64,000 bases of DNA from assembly GCA_037952775.1 (NCBI GenBank), contig JBANAY010000004.1:14322001-14386000 (forward strand). The letters run 5' to 3'. This DNA comes from Clonostachys chloroleuca (lineage: Eukaryota; Ascomycota; Sordariomycetes; Hypocreales; Bionectriaceae). Of this stretch, positions 1 through 8,878 are shown piece by piece. The notes beneath the pieces were generated by a model. The model ran no database searches, was not told the DNA's origin, and worked only from the letters and a program-made list of their open reading frames with translations. The translations under genes and the position numbers were made by a program. Positions within the stretch are counted from its first letter, which is position 1, and each line of letters starts with the position of its first letter.

Positions 1-49
1 AGGTGTTGCCACCGAGGCCGAGGAGGAGGTAAGCAGCGAGATGCTTCAT
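1..49 (-). CDS. RPP2: 60S acidic ribosomal protein P2, 5' end only
   Basis: Only the first 16 codons lie in the window. The minus strand from the ATG at 49 reads MKHLAAYLLLGLGGNT, the conserved start of eukaryotic P2, a stalk protein of the large ribosomal subunit that helps recruit elongation factors. The leader appears to carry an intron at 67..165 (donor GTGAGT, acceptor CCATCCAG), leaving a short second leader segment before the ATG. An in-frame minus-strand open frame continues upstream at 46..276 but does not look like protein. The gene runs off the left edge. The identification rests on a short but very characteristic N-terminus. Confidence 0.85.
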   Translation of the reverse strand, partial: MKHLAAYLLLGLGGNT

Positions 50-66
50 TTTGAATTTGCTGTATC

Positions 67-165
67 CTGGATGGAAGAAAGGTTGTAAGTTTGAATTTCG
101 GTACGGACCAGAATCTGGAATTGGATGGGGAGAGAGAGAATCAGGGATTTGGAGAGGGGACTCAC
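67..165 (-). other. Intron in the 5' leader of the P2 gene
   Basis: On the minus strand, GTGAGT at 165..160 and CCATCCAG ending at 67 define a 99-nt intron. The 3' splice site is 17 bases before the P2 ATG. Leader introns are common in fungal ribosomal protein genes. No transcript is available here to confirm it. Confidence 0.55.
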
Positions 166-1043
166 GTTGTAGATATAGAAACACGAGAAATCAATCACTT
201 TAACCGCAAATTGGGCGGAGACTGAAACCTTCGAGTTCTGGTGAGGTTGGTTGTTGATGAAAAGGAAACGAAACAAGCCGCGATGTTCGGTTAGAAATGT
301 TCTTGTGAATTTTGTGTGGGCACACTAAAATCAATTAGGGCGGGACTGGTACTTTGCTCATGTACCTTTTTTTCGCCCTTTGTCCCTCCCAAACTTTTGC
401 GGACAGGCCCCACCTTGCAGCCAGGGCAAGCGCCAATCGGGGGTTGGCAATGCAAGCCACATCCTTTGGCGATAATGCCTGATAAGAAACATGCTTCAGC
501 CACTCACGTGCCCTGTTGCAGCCGAGCAAAGCTGTGGCTTGTCCAGTGAATGACTTAATAACGGCACTTGCTGCCTGTAGTGACGCTTGTTGCCAACGAC
601 AATCCCGTTGCTTTTGTTCTCTCCTCCCGTATCAACCTCCTCTCTTCCCCCTCTTTTCCCTCACCTGCTTTGCCAGCATTTTCTGCTCATTTTTATCCCG
701 TACAACCCTGCATTCCTTTTCGAGCAATCGTCACATCTCTCATCACAAGGCTTCGGAAGTCGTCCATTTCGAGCGCCGGGACTAAAACAAAACTTTCCGA
801 ACGGTCGCATAACCCGAAAACCCTCGCCTATCAGGCTCCCGGCGTGTGAGCCATACCGAGACCCATCCTTCCTCCGTCATCGAGGACCCATCAGAGACTC
901 TCAGCGAGCCAGATCCTCGTGTCAAACGCATACACCGATGACTCACTAACGAAACACCTGGTCGCGGGGCGTATTTTTCACTGCTGCTGAGTGGCTCAAA
1001 CCCAACACATCCCTCCACGGTCGTCTTCACCGTCTGATTCACG
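166..1043. promoter_or_regulatory. Divergent upstream region of P2 and SPT2
   Basis: This is non-coding sequence between two divergent genes. The SPT2 side (about 610-730) is a strong CT-rich tract of the kind found just upstream of transcription starts in filamentous fungi. Short open frames on both strands have no codon bias or family resemblance. Confidence 0.5.
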
Positions 1044-2162
1044 ATGGCTGTGAGTAACCAGGCACCCTTGCTGGCCCCCTCTTCGACTTGTTTCCCACTA
1101 ACTTTGGCCACCTTTTTCTAGATCGGTGATCTTCTAGCCTCCATCGGAGGTGGTGAACCCGCACCCAAGCGAAAGGCTGAGGAGCAACTCCAAATCGCTT
1201 CCAAGGCTCCACGTATAAACTCCCCCACAGTCTCGCGACCTATCCAACCCACACGGCCGCTTGACCGGCCGAACTCTACACAGTCGACGAATGGAAACGG
1301 GGTCAGGTCGACCGTGTCCTCGGCTCTGAAGCCGACGAACGGCACACACAGAATCACCAAGCCTAGTGCCCCGGTCCGGTCGTCGAGCAATGGCCCGTCA
1401 CCAGCTAGTGCCGTCGCGTCGAGAGCCCCTCCCAAGAAGGGCTCGTTCGCCGAGATCATGGCCAGAGCAAAGGCCGCCCAGGAGACGATGGGCCAGGTTG
1501 GCAAGATCCAGCACAAGAAGGTAGAGAAGGGCGTCATGAAGAAGGAGAAGGACGTGCTCACCAAGCCTGACCCACGAGCCAAGGTTGACCCTCGCCTGGC
1601 TGGAAAGAAACCGGTATCGTCGTCGTCCTACACCGGCACATCCAAAGCCTCGGGGCGACCCACCGCATTAGTAAGTAGTTCCAGAGACCCCTCCCGAGGC
1701 AAGCCAGCGGCCAGGCCATCGGATCGGGACAGGAAACAACACGTGGAGGAGGTGGAGAAGAAGCAGAAGAAGGCCGCGACGGCGACGACAGGTTACACCG
1801 GGACGGCGCGACCCAAGCCTGGCAGCACCACCTCAAAGCACGACAAGGCTCCCCGGGGCGGAGCACTTCTCAATAGACCAGCCCCTCGGGCCGGCGCTTC
1901 GAGATATTCGCGTTATGAGGACGATTATGACGAAGAGCTGGATGATTTCATTGATTACGACGATGAGGAGGAGGGCGAGCCACGGTATAGATACGACTCC
2001 GGTTCCGAGTCGGACATGGAGGCCGGAATGGATGATCTGGAACTCGAAGAGAGACGAGCAGAGACGATCGCCCGTCGTGAAGACGAGATTGAGCAGCGCA
2101 GGGAAAAGCAGCTCAAGGCCGAAAAAGAGGATCGGAAACGGCGGTATCTCCAGGGGCGTTAG
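1044..2162 (+). CDS. SPT2: SPT2 chromatin protein (histone chaperone)
   Basis: Coding exons are 1044..1049 and 1122..2162 (348 aa). The first coding exon is only ATG GCT; the intron at 1050..1121 has a GTGAGT donor, an ACTAAC branch site and a TCTAG acceptor. After splicing the protein starts MAIGDLLASIGGG, matching the usual SPT2 start. A conserved middle block around residues 105-130 (GSFAEIMARAKAAQ, then VGKIQHKK) is followed by a low-complexity linker. An acidic stretch of Asp, Glu and Tyr (about residues 265-295) precedes the basic coiled C-terminus (DEIEQRREKQLKAEKEDRKRRY), which is the SPT2 domain. In yeast Spt2 binds H3-H4 and limits cryptic transcription. The neighbouring gene converges on it. 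Confidence 0.9.
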
Positions 2163-2910
2163 GTCGGCCGTTGAGGATGTCTGTTCTTTTTGACTTCTTT
2201 GTTTATCGGCAGCATCACTAGGGGAGTTTGGCCCGTCGTAATGTTTTTTTTTCTCCGTCTGGATAATTATTTCCACGTTTCCCCCACGTTTTCTCCTTAC
2301 ACATACAACACACTCTTGTTTCTTTCTGGTCTCGGTTGTTTTGGTACTCATAAGCGTTGGAGTTGTACACTTACTTGCGTTTCCGCCTGCCTCATTCCTC
2401 AGCTCTTCCTGGTTTTTCCCTTTGGAACCCTTGCAGACAAATTGAAGCGATGATGCTTAATCATACATGTCATGGATGATGAATAGAGGAGAATGGATAT
2501 GGTGCGGTGAAGGAGGTAACGGATTAGATTATTCACCTCAGATTAGCCTAGTGATACAATACAAGTGACGAGCGTGCTCTGTAGAGTATGCTACGGACAG
2601 ACAAATACGAGTTCCCCAGTCTAGCAATGCATGAATGTGATACCTGTCAATTTAACTTGGATGAACCCCGTTCAGCATCTATGAACGAACCAGGTCGGCA
2701 TACTGCTATACCAGCAGCTCTAATTAGAATAAGTCCAACTCCCAATACTTGCCCGTTCAGATAAGAAAAAGCCCACGAAGCGCTGACCTAATACGATTGG
2801 TGTTAAGATAAATAGATGGCTAGTTCAACCGCTGAGACCTTTCCTCGCAAAAGGGAACAAAAAAAGAAAGAGGCAACCCATAACAACCTTCTTTCCGAAT
2901 AAGGGGGCAA
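2163..2910. other. Intergenic, convergent gene ends
   Basis: This is the shared 3' region of SPT2 (plus) and the NUFIP/CCCH gene (minus). It is T-rich just after the SPT2 stop. I see no further gene in it. Confidence 0.5.
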
Positions 2911-4809
2911 TCATGGTAAATTCTCACTTTGAGATGTCTTGGTGCTCGAACTACCATATGGCTTCAACAGCCAACCCTGATAGTGCTTTAGCCCTTGGGC
3001 ACTGATGCTATTAGCGTTGGGAATGATGGATGGTGGAGGCTTACTCCGCCCGACCGGCTCTCTCTTAACAGGCGGAGGGGGCAAGGAGGGAGGCGCGGCG
3101 GGCAGGAGGCTTTTAGAAGATCCAGGTACGGGCACTGGCGCGACGGTCTTCTTTTGGTTTTCCTCCTCAACGGCCTTTGTCATGACGCCCTTCACACGGA
3201 GGTACTGGATGGATGCAAGGATGGTCAGGTCTTCCTGTTCCTTGTCGTTTAGGATCAAGCGTTGCTGGATTGTCAGGCGCCCGTTGTTGGCTTCGCGCTC
3301 CTTAATCGCGGCGTCGCGGACAGCAGGGTCATGGACGAAGCGGCACTTGCTCTTCTTACCACAGGTCCCACCGGTTGAGAAATACTTGCAGTGACGAGTA
3401 ACATCGGCTCTCTTGCCAGGCTGCGCAGCAGGGGCAGGGACCGAGTTGGAAGCCGAGGGCCGGGATGAGACCTCCTCTGGCTTCTCGTCATCCGACGACT
3501 CATCAGATGACGGGTCGCGCATCTCGTCTCCTTCATCGCCTTGTTCTCGCTTTCGTTTAATAGATGACTCCACCTTACGAAGCTGGCGTCTCAACTTATC
3601 AGCCTGTCTCTCTAGCGATGTCCTCTTTTCTTCATTTTTCTGTGCAGCCTCGGCGGCCTTCTTGGCCTCTCTGCGAGCTTTGGTGGGGTAATTTCGCTTT
3701 CGCTCAGCAATAAATTCGGCAACATCATCCACTCTGCACCGAGGTTAGAAAGCTGCGACGTGGTGATCAAAAAAAAAAAAAAATACAGAATACGTACTGG
3801 AACTTTTCTTGTCCGAGAAGCTTGACGAGGGCTTCCTCTTCTCCTTCGTCGTCCTCAGTCTCGGACTCCATCCCAGGTGTCAGTCCAAGAGTGTTGGTCT
3901 TTCTCTTTTTCTTCCTGCCCACAATGGGTAGCTCACGCTGGCCCTGGTTTTGTTTCGACTGTTGGTTTTGCTTTTGCTGCGAGCCCTTTTGTTGGCCTTG
4001 ATGACCCCCATGATCGTTGCTAGACTGATGATGACTGCGCCCTCGGTCCCCAGAGCCGTGTCCTCCTCGGCCTCGGCCTCGGCCTCTATTACCTTCACCG
4101 CCACGACGCCCATGGCTATTGTTATGGCCGTGACGTCCGCCTCGGTGCGAAGATTGTGTAGGAGGAGGTGGAGGACCAGAGTAATAGTACTGAGAGGGAG
4201 GAGGGTATGGCTGCGCATAACCGTTCACTGGAACAGCGGGAGGTTCATGTTCATAACGGACACCTGGGGAGTGTTTTGACCCTCCACGACCTTGATATCC
4301 TCCTCGAGGTCTGCTATCCCCGTATGGCGCAGAAGGGACATGTCCTTGACCACCCCAATGTGGTGGGGGTGCAGAGCCGACCGAGGCTGGGGGGTATGCT
4401 TGACCATAAGGCTGAGGCTGGCCGTAGGGAGGCTGCTGAGGATACTGAGGAGCGGTGTAGGGCTGGGCAGGGTAGCTGGGATGGTAAGTTGAAGAGGCGA
4501 TCGGGGCTTGGGGGTGGGCGTGTGCATGTGCATGTTGTGTAGATGGATGGCCGTGCTCTGGAGACCATTGCTGCGTGGGAGGGTAGCTGTTGTAGGCGGG
4601 GGTTGTTGGGGGTAATGTTGGTTGGAGTGTTCATAGTGAGGCGGCTGCTGGGACTTGTACTCGGAGCGCGCGTTAGAATAGTGGCCACCTCGACCACGCC
4701 CATTACTTCCTCCTCCACGGCTATATGAAGAATTGGGATTCTGCCCGTAGCTAGGACCCGAACTCGGGGCGGGAGGAGGCGGGGGCGGTGCGTAGCCGTA
4801 GGACGACAT
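2911..4809 (-). CDS. NUFIP1-domain and CCCH zinc-finger RNA-binding protein (frame broken by one base)
   Basis: Coding exons are 3798..4809 and 2911..3733, with a 64-nt intron (donor GTACGT) holding a 15-base T tract. From MSSYGYAPPPPPPAP the N-terminal half is Pro/Gly/Gln/Tyr-rich low complexity with RGG-type segments (GRGRGRGRGG). Next come an acidic patch and a basic segment (VAEFIAERKRNYPTKAR) that matches the NUFIP1/Rsa1 family block, then a coiled-coil and a canonical CCCH finger near residue 450 (C-X8-C-X5-C-X3-H). NUFIP/Rsa1 proteins act in box C/D snoRNP assembly; CCCH fingers bind RNA. The reading frame is disrupted at the five-base G run 4598..4602 (or 4608..4612). One more base joins HYPQQPP to AYNSYPPTQQW and gives 611 aa. 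The downstream frame is open through to the intron. Nuclear location is inferred. Confidence 0.8.
3769..3783. repeat. A15 homopolymer inside an intron
   Basis: Fifteen consecutive A on the plus strand, which is poly-T in the sense of the host gene. It lies between donor and branch region of the intron 3734..3797, so the length probably varies between isolates or reads without affecting the protein. Confidence 0.8.
4065..4086. repeat. CCTCGG hexanucleotide repeat in RGG-coding sequence
   Basis: Three full copies of CCTCGG plus CCTC. On the minus strand this codes the alternating Arg-Gly stretch of the NUFIP/CCCH protein. Confidence 0.7.
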
Positions 4810-5482
4810 GGCGATGGTCCAAGATGGACTCGATGCCGTCACGGATGTTGAACTGTGTTATGTAAAGGTGCGAGCTGAATCTATCGGCAGAGCCGGCTGG
4901 CGAACAAGGGGGATGAAGGCAGATCCGGACTCCAGGTTGTGTTTGGTGGTGTTGGGCGAAGCTCGACAATAGACGCGCAACAGTTGGGTGCTGGGGATTG
5001 AGGAAGGGAAAGTAGAAGTTGGCAGAGGTAATAAACAGGAAGAAACTACACCAAGAACATCTAACAGGCCGACCACCGCAGCTGCGAGAGGAAGGAAAAC
5101 CACAACATTACCTGACTGGTGGCAACGAGGACGAATTAATCAACAAGGCTGTCTGTCCAAAAGGAAGCCGCGCTTTGTCTGGTCGCTCCTGCCGTGAATC
5201 AGTGAGAGCTGATCCGAATACAGAAAGCGGTGAGATCTGCACTAGTCCGACAGCAGCCTAGCCCCTGCATCAAACTTCTTTTCTGCCGAGGAATATTCAG
5301 CGACAGGCGTCGAGCAAAAGTCGCTTTTTGCAGGCGACCAGCAGAACATTGGTCATTCGTGAGCTGCTCGCACTGACTCACATCATCGCGGCTCCAGAGA
5401 CTGGGAGATGACGCCTCCATCCATCACAGCATCCTACGGCTCATTGTGATCCCCCGGGGCTTCTGGCCTATAGCCGGACAAC
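4810..5482. promoter_or_regulatory. Divergent upstream region, NUFIP/CCCH and RPC25
   Basis: This is 673 bases of non-coding sequence between divergent starts of two genes that both concern nuclear RNA production (snoRNP assembly and Pol III). Small open frames are unconvincing. No discrete regulatory motif stands out. Confidence 0.45.
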
Positions 5483-6361
5483 ATGTTCATCTTGGTACGT
5501 ATGCGCTGGACGCAGAGCTACCCCACCAATCAAATCCCCGTCGCCTTATGATGACCGCCATGGCTTATACTCATACTCATCCTGCGTGTCCTGGTGTAGA
5601 CCAAGATCGCCGATCTGGTTCAGATTAAAGCAGCCGACTTCTCCAAGCCCAGCATAGAGGCCATTGAGGACAACATCAACGCCAAATACGCAAACAAGGT
5701 AACGCTCGCCTCATCGGATTGGTTTTAACCTGGAAGCTCACCATCGTCTTACAGGTGCTTCAAAAAATTGGACTATGTGTCTCTCTTTATGACATTCTCT
5801 GGACCTCAGAGGGCCTGATTGGCCACGGCACAGGCGAGGTCAATGTCAATGGTAACAGACATACAATCCGGATATTTTTCCTTCTAAATGATAATCAATT
5901 ATTACTAACACTTCTTCCGACTATCAGTGGAGTTTCGTATGATTGTCTTCCGTCCTTTTAAGGGAGAGGTTATGCTAGGCAAGATCAAAAGCTCAACGCC
6001 TTCGGGTATCAACCTATTTACAATCTTCTTCAATGATATCTTCATCCCGTTCGAGGAACTGCCTGCTGGCTCCGAGTAGTACGCAACTCCCCCGCAACCG
6101 TGAGGAATAGCACTGACACCCCTGTGCAGCAGCCATAGCGACCAACTCTGGGTTTGGAAGATGGATGACGTGAGACTGTACTACGATACCAACGAAATGG
6201 TTCGTTTCCAGGTCATCGATGAGGAGTGGCACGACCAGACGCCTGCAGGACCCAGTCAAGCTGGCGGCGCGGACGAGGAGGAAAACGCAATTGCGCCCTA
6301 CAAAATCAAAGGAAGCATGGCGCGGGAAGGGCTTGGTGTCTGTCTCTGGTGGGACAACTAA
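5483..6361 (+). CDS. RPC25: RNA polymerase III subunit RPC25 (RPC8, Rpb7-like)
   Basis: There are five coding exons: 5483..5494, 5600..5698, 5755..5851, 5928..6078 and 6130..6361 (196 aa, the usual length). The first coding exon gives only MFIL; the next continues TKIADLVQIKAADFSKP. The N-terminal Rpb7-like fold includes KIGLCVSLYDI, and the C-terminal OB-fold domain includes FRMIVFRPFKGEVMLGKIK, DQLWVWKMDD and the final GLGVCLWWDN. RPC25 pairs with RPC17 in the Pol III stalk, which takes part in initiation at tRNA and 5S genes. The fourth donor could be GTAGTA at 6076 or GTACGC at 6079; the latter gives SEYSHSDQLW, which fits the family better. All phases agree with this model. Confidence 0.92.
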
Positions 6362-6454
6362 TGAGCCGAGACAATTGGATCGGAACGATATATTCAACGC
6401 AGCTTTTTTGATACTCTATGTCCTTAGAAAGAGATGTTAGAAGAAACAATCTAC

Positions 6455-7422
6455 CTACGCCTTGATACCCTCAAGAAATCGGTCCGTAACGTCATCCAAC
6501 ACAGAGTAGTGGTCGACGACGGCAAGGTTCTCAGCCTCGGCCTTGAACTGCTTGTCGGGGTCCTGGCCAGGTCCACCCATGGGATTGGGCATCTGCTGAG
6601 CTTGCATTTGCTGCGCAACCTGGCTGGCAGCTGAGTTTATTGCAGTCAGTACTATACCCTAGATGGGATTGGGGGATGAAGACGTACCATTATCGCTTCC
6701 AAGCAGAAACACATAGACAAACTGCAGACCGAAAATGCAGAGGAAGTACCAACTGATACTGGACATCCATCGGGGGTCCATGTCCTTGGTCTGCACACCA
6801 GCCTGCAACATGCTCTTAAACTTGATGGTGAGAGGGAAGGGCAATTTCACTATTCTTTGGCGTTAGTGGACTGTAAAGCTGAAACCCAATACAAACAATA
6901 CTACATACTAATAACGTAGCCGCTGAAGAAAGCGTTGATCCAGCTCATGATCAGGGTGTTCGGGATAATCATGGCCATGTTGTTCTTCATCATGCCCATC
7001 ATGCCGTCCATCTGGGAGGGGTCGGAAAGCGGGTTGGCGGGAGGCTGGCCCTTCCTGTCGGGCTCCTTCAGGTATGCGCCGGACTCGTAATTGGCGGTCA
7101 GGGTCTCGCGTCGAGCTTCAAAGGACTTCTTGGTGAGGGAGTGGTAGTTGGTGCGGAGAGCGATACCACGGGCCAGCGAGCGCTGTTCACGCATGGTCTT
7201 TGCGTCGATCTTCTTGGCCGCGGGGGCAAGCATCACGGAGGCATAGTGTCGGAGGACACCAGTGAGCACCATCACAATGGTAATCGGGAAGAGAATCCAG
7301 TAGCTGTTGGGCGGGCCATGGTTAGCTGTCGTGTTCAGTTGGGAGGGGTGCTCGGCAGCAGAGGGGAGCGCCTACAACAACTGGGGATCTCGAACGATCA
7401 CCTGATCGGGAACTTGCGCCAT
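6455..7422 (-). CDS. EMC3: ER membrane protein complex subunit 3
   Basis: Exons are 7376..7422, 6909..7303, 6688..6849 and 6455..6630 (259 aa). The protein starts MAQVPDQVIVRDP. Three hydrophobic segments are visible: about 17-36 (YWILFPITIVMVLTGVLRHYA), 125-148 (IIPNTLIMSWINAFFSGYVI) and 177-200 (WYFLCIFGLQFVYVFLLG). The conserved block between them includes MKLPFPLTIKFKSMLQ and MDPRWMSSISWYF. The Met-rich cytosolic segment QMDGMMGMMKNNMAMI is typical of EMC3, an Oxa1-superfamily insertase subunit that helps place tail-anchored and multi-pass proteins in the ER membrane. The first donor is an unusual GTAGGC. The start faces SPC2 across a short shared promoter. Confidence 0.93.
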
Positions 7423-7770
7423 AGTGTCGGTTGCGGAGGATGAAGCCTTGGTCGCGATCGAACAGCGAATTGATGGATTGAGGTGCCAGATGGAAGATGA
7501 TGACGGTCGAGTTCTGTCTCCAATTGAGCTGTGGTCGGAGGCTGGTTTCCGCCGGCGCCGAAGGAGCAGCCAAAATGACAGCTTGCTTTCCCACTTGGGT
7601 GAGCGCCCCACTCGGTCCCTTCAACACCACGTATCGATTATCGCATTAGACAGCAAATCAACTTCGAGATCCTCACGATACCCCAGCTTGTTCCTTCTTC
7701 TCTCTTCCCTTTGGTTAGCTACTTACTCTTCTCAATCTACTAGTCGAGATCTCTCGCATATTCGCCCACA
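7423..7770. promoter_or_regulatory. Shared divergent promoter of EMC3 and SPC2
   Basis: Only 348 bases separate the two start codons. The SPC2-proximal part (about 7680-7740) is CT-rich. Both products work in ER membrane protein biogenesis, so joint control is plausible but is an inference. Confidence 0.55.
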
Positions 7771-8565
7771 ATGGCTGACAAAGTCACCCTCTACAACCTC
7801 CCAGGTACGCATACCACCACCTACAAGTCGCGTTCAAGCTCCTCCGGCGACCAAAGCTAACAATCCCTCTCTTCCACAGATCTCAAAAACGCCGCCGACG
7901 ATGCCATCGCAAACTACCTCAACTCCATCAAATTCAAGCAGTCACACTCCATGATCGACGTCCGCCTGGCCCTCGGCTACTCGTCCTTCCTCCTCGCCGC
8001 CGCATGTGCCCTCTGGGACTACAAGTTCGGCTGGGATGCGACCAAGCTCTACACGGCCGTCGCCGTCGCCATATACACCGTCCTCAGCGGCGCCCTCACC
8101 CTGTGGACGTGGAAGGTCGAGCAGGGCACAATCTACCAAGGGAAAGCCCCCTCAGGCGATGATGTACGTCTCTCTGAGCAAACCCCAGCCTCGACTCTGA
8201 CTAACCTATCCGAAATACAGCTCTTCATTGCCAGCGAGACGAAGAAGATGGAGCCCGTGTACCGGCTCAAGATCGCGATCCAGGACAAGTCCACCGGCAA
8301 GATCAAGGCGTTCAAGATCTCCAAGCCCTTCAGCGAGTTCTTCGACGAGACCGGCCTGTTCGTCCCCAAGCCCTTCCAGGAGTTCCTCGCCACCAACATC
8401 TCCGTCGTCGGCAAGGCCGACTCCAAGCGCATCCAGGCCGCATCCGAAAAGCTCCTGAGCGAGAACCCAGAGCTGCTGAGCGCGGTCCTAAACGCTAGCT
8501 CAGAAAAGGAGGCCGAGGCTACGGGGACTGAGAAGAAGGCCGGTGGGAAGAGGAGAAAGGCATAA
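7771..8565 (+). CDS. SPC2: Signal peptidase complex subunit 2
   Basis: Exons are 7771..7804, 7880..8163 and 8221..8565 (220 aa). After MADKVTLYNLPDLKN comes a short cytosolic segment with SHSMIDVRL. Two membrane segments follow (about 40-58, LGYSSFLLAAACALWDY, and 68-88, LYTAVAVAIYTVLSGALTLW). A long cytosolic domain (VYRLKIAIQD, PFSEFFDETGLFVP) ends in a Lys/Arg-rich tail. This order is that of SPC25/Spc2, which supports signal-peptide cleavage by the ER signal peptidase and its contact with the Sec61 channel. The second intron is 57 nt with no stop codon, so its retention would keep the frame open and add 19 residues. Confidence 0.93.
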
Positions 8566-8878
8566 AAAAAGGTGTGATTTTGATTTATTGGTAGCGGACA
8601 AATCCGGGTTTCAAACGTGTAAGAGTACGCTGCATATGGGAGCGGAAAATAGGGTTTCAATACAGCCGTCAGTTTTTGTTTCACGGGTGACGTTTTTTTG
8701 ACTTGGTCAATGATGGGATCCTCAAAACGTTTGCAAGAGACGATGCTATAGGATGTGCATTCTTACTTGACATATCCAACCCGACCGATGCTCCGTCCTC
8801 TATGAAATGCACCAGGCGCCCCTCCATACACCAGCTTGTTGTATACACATATGTACCCAGTTAAGAAGATGCCCAACT
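8566..8878. other. Intergenic, convergent ends of SPC2 and MMS19
   Basis: Non-coding 3' flank of both genes, 313 bases. Nothing else is visible. Confidence 0.5.
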
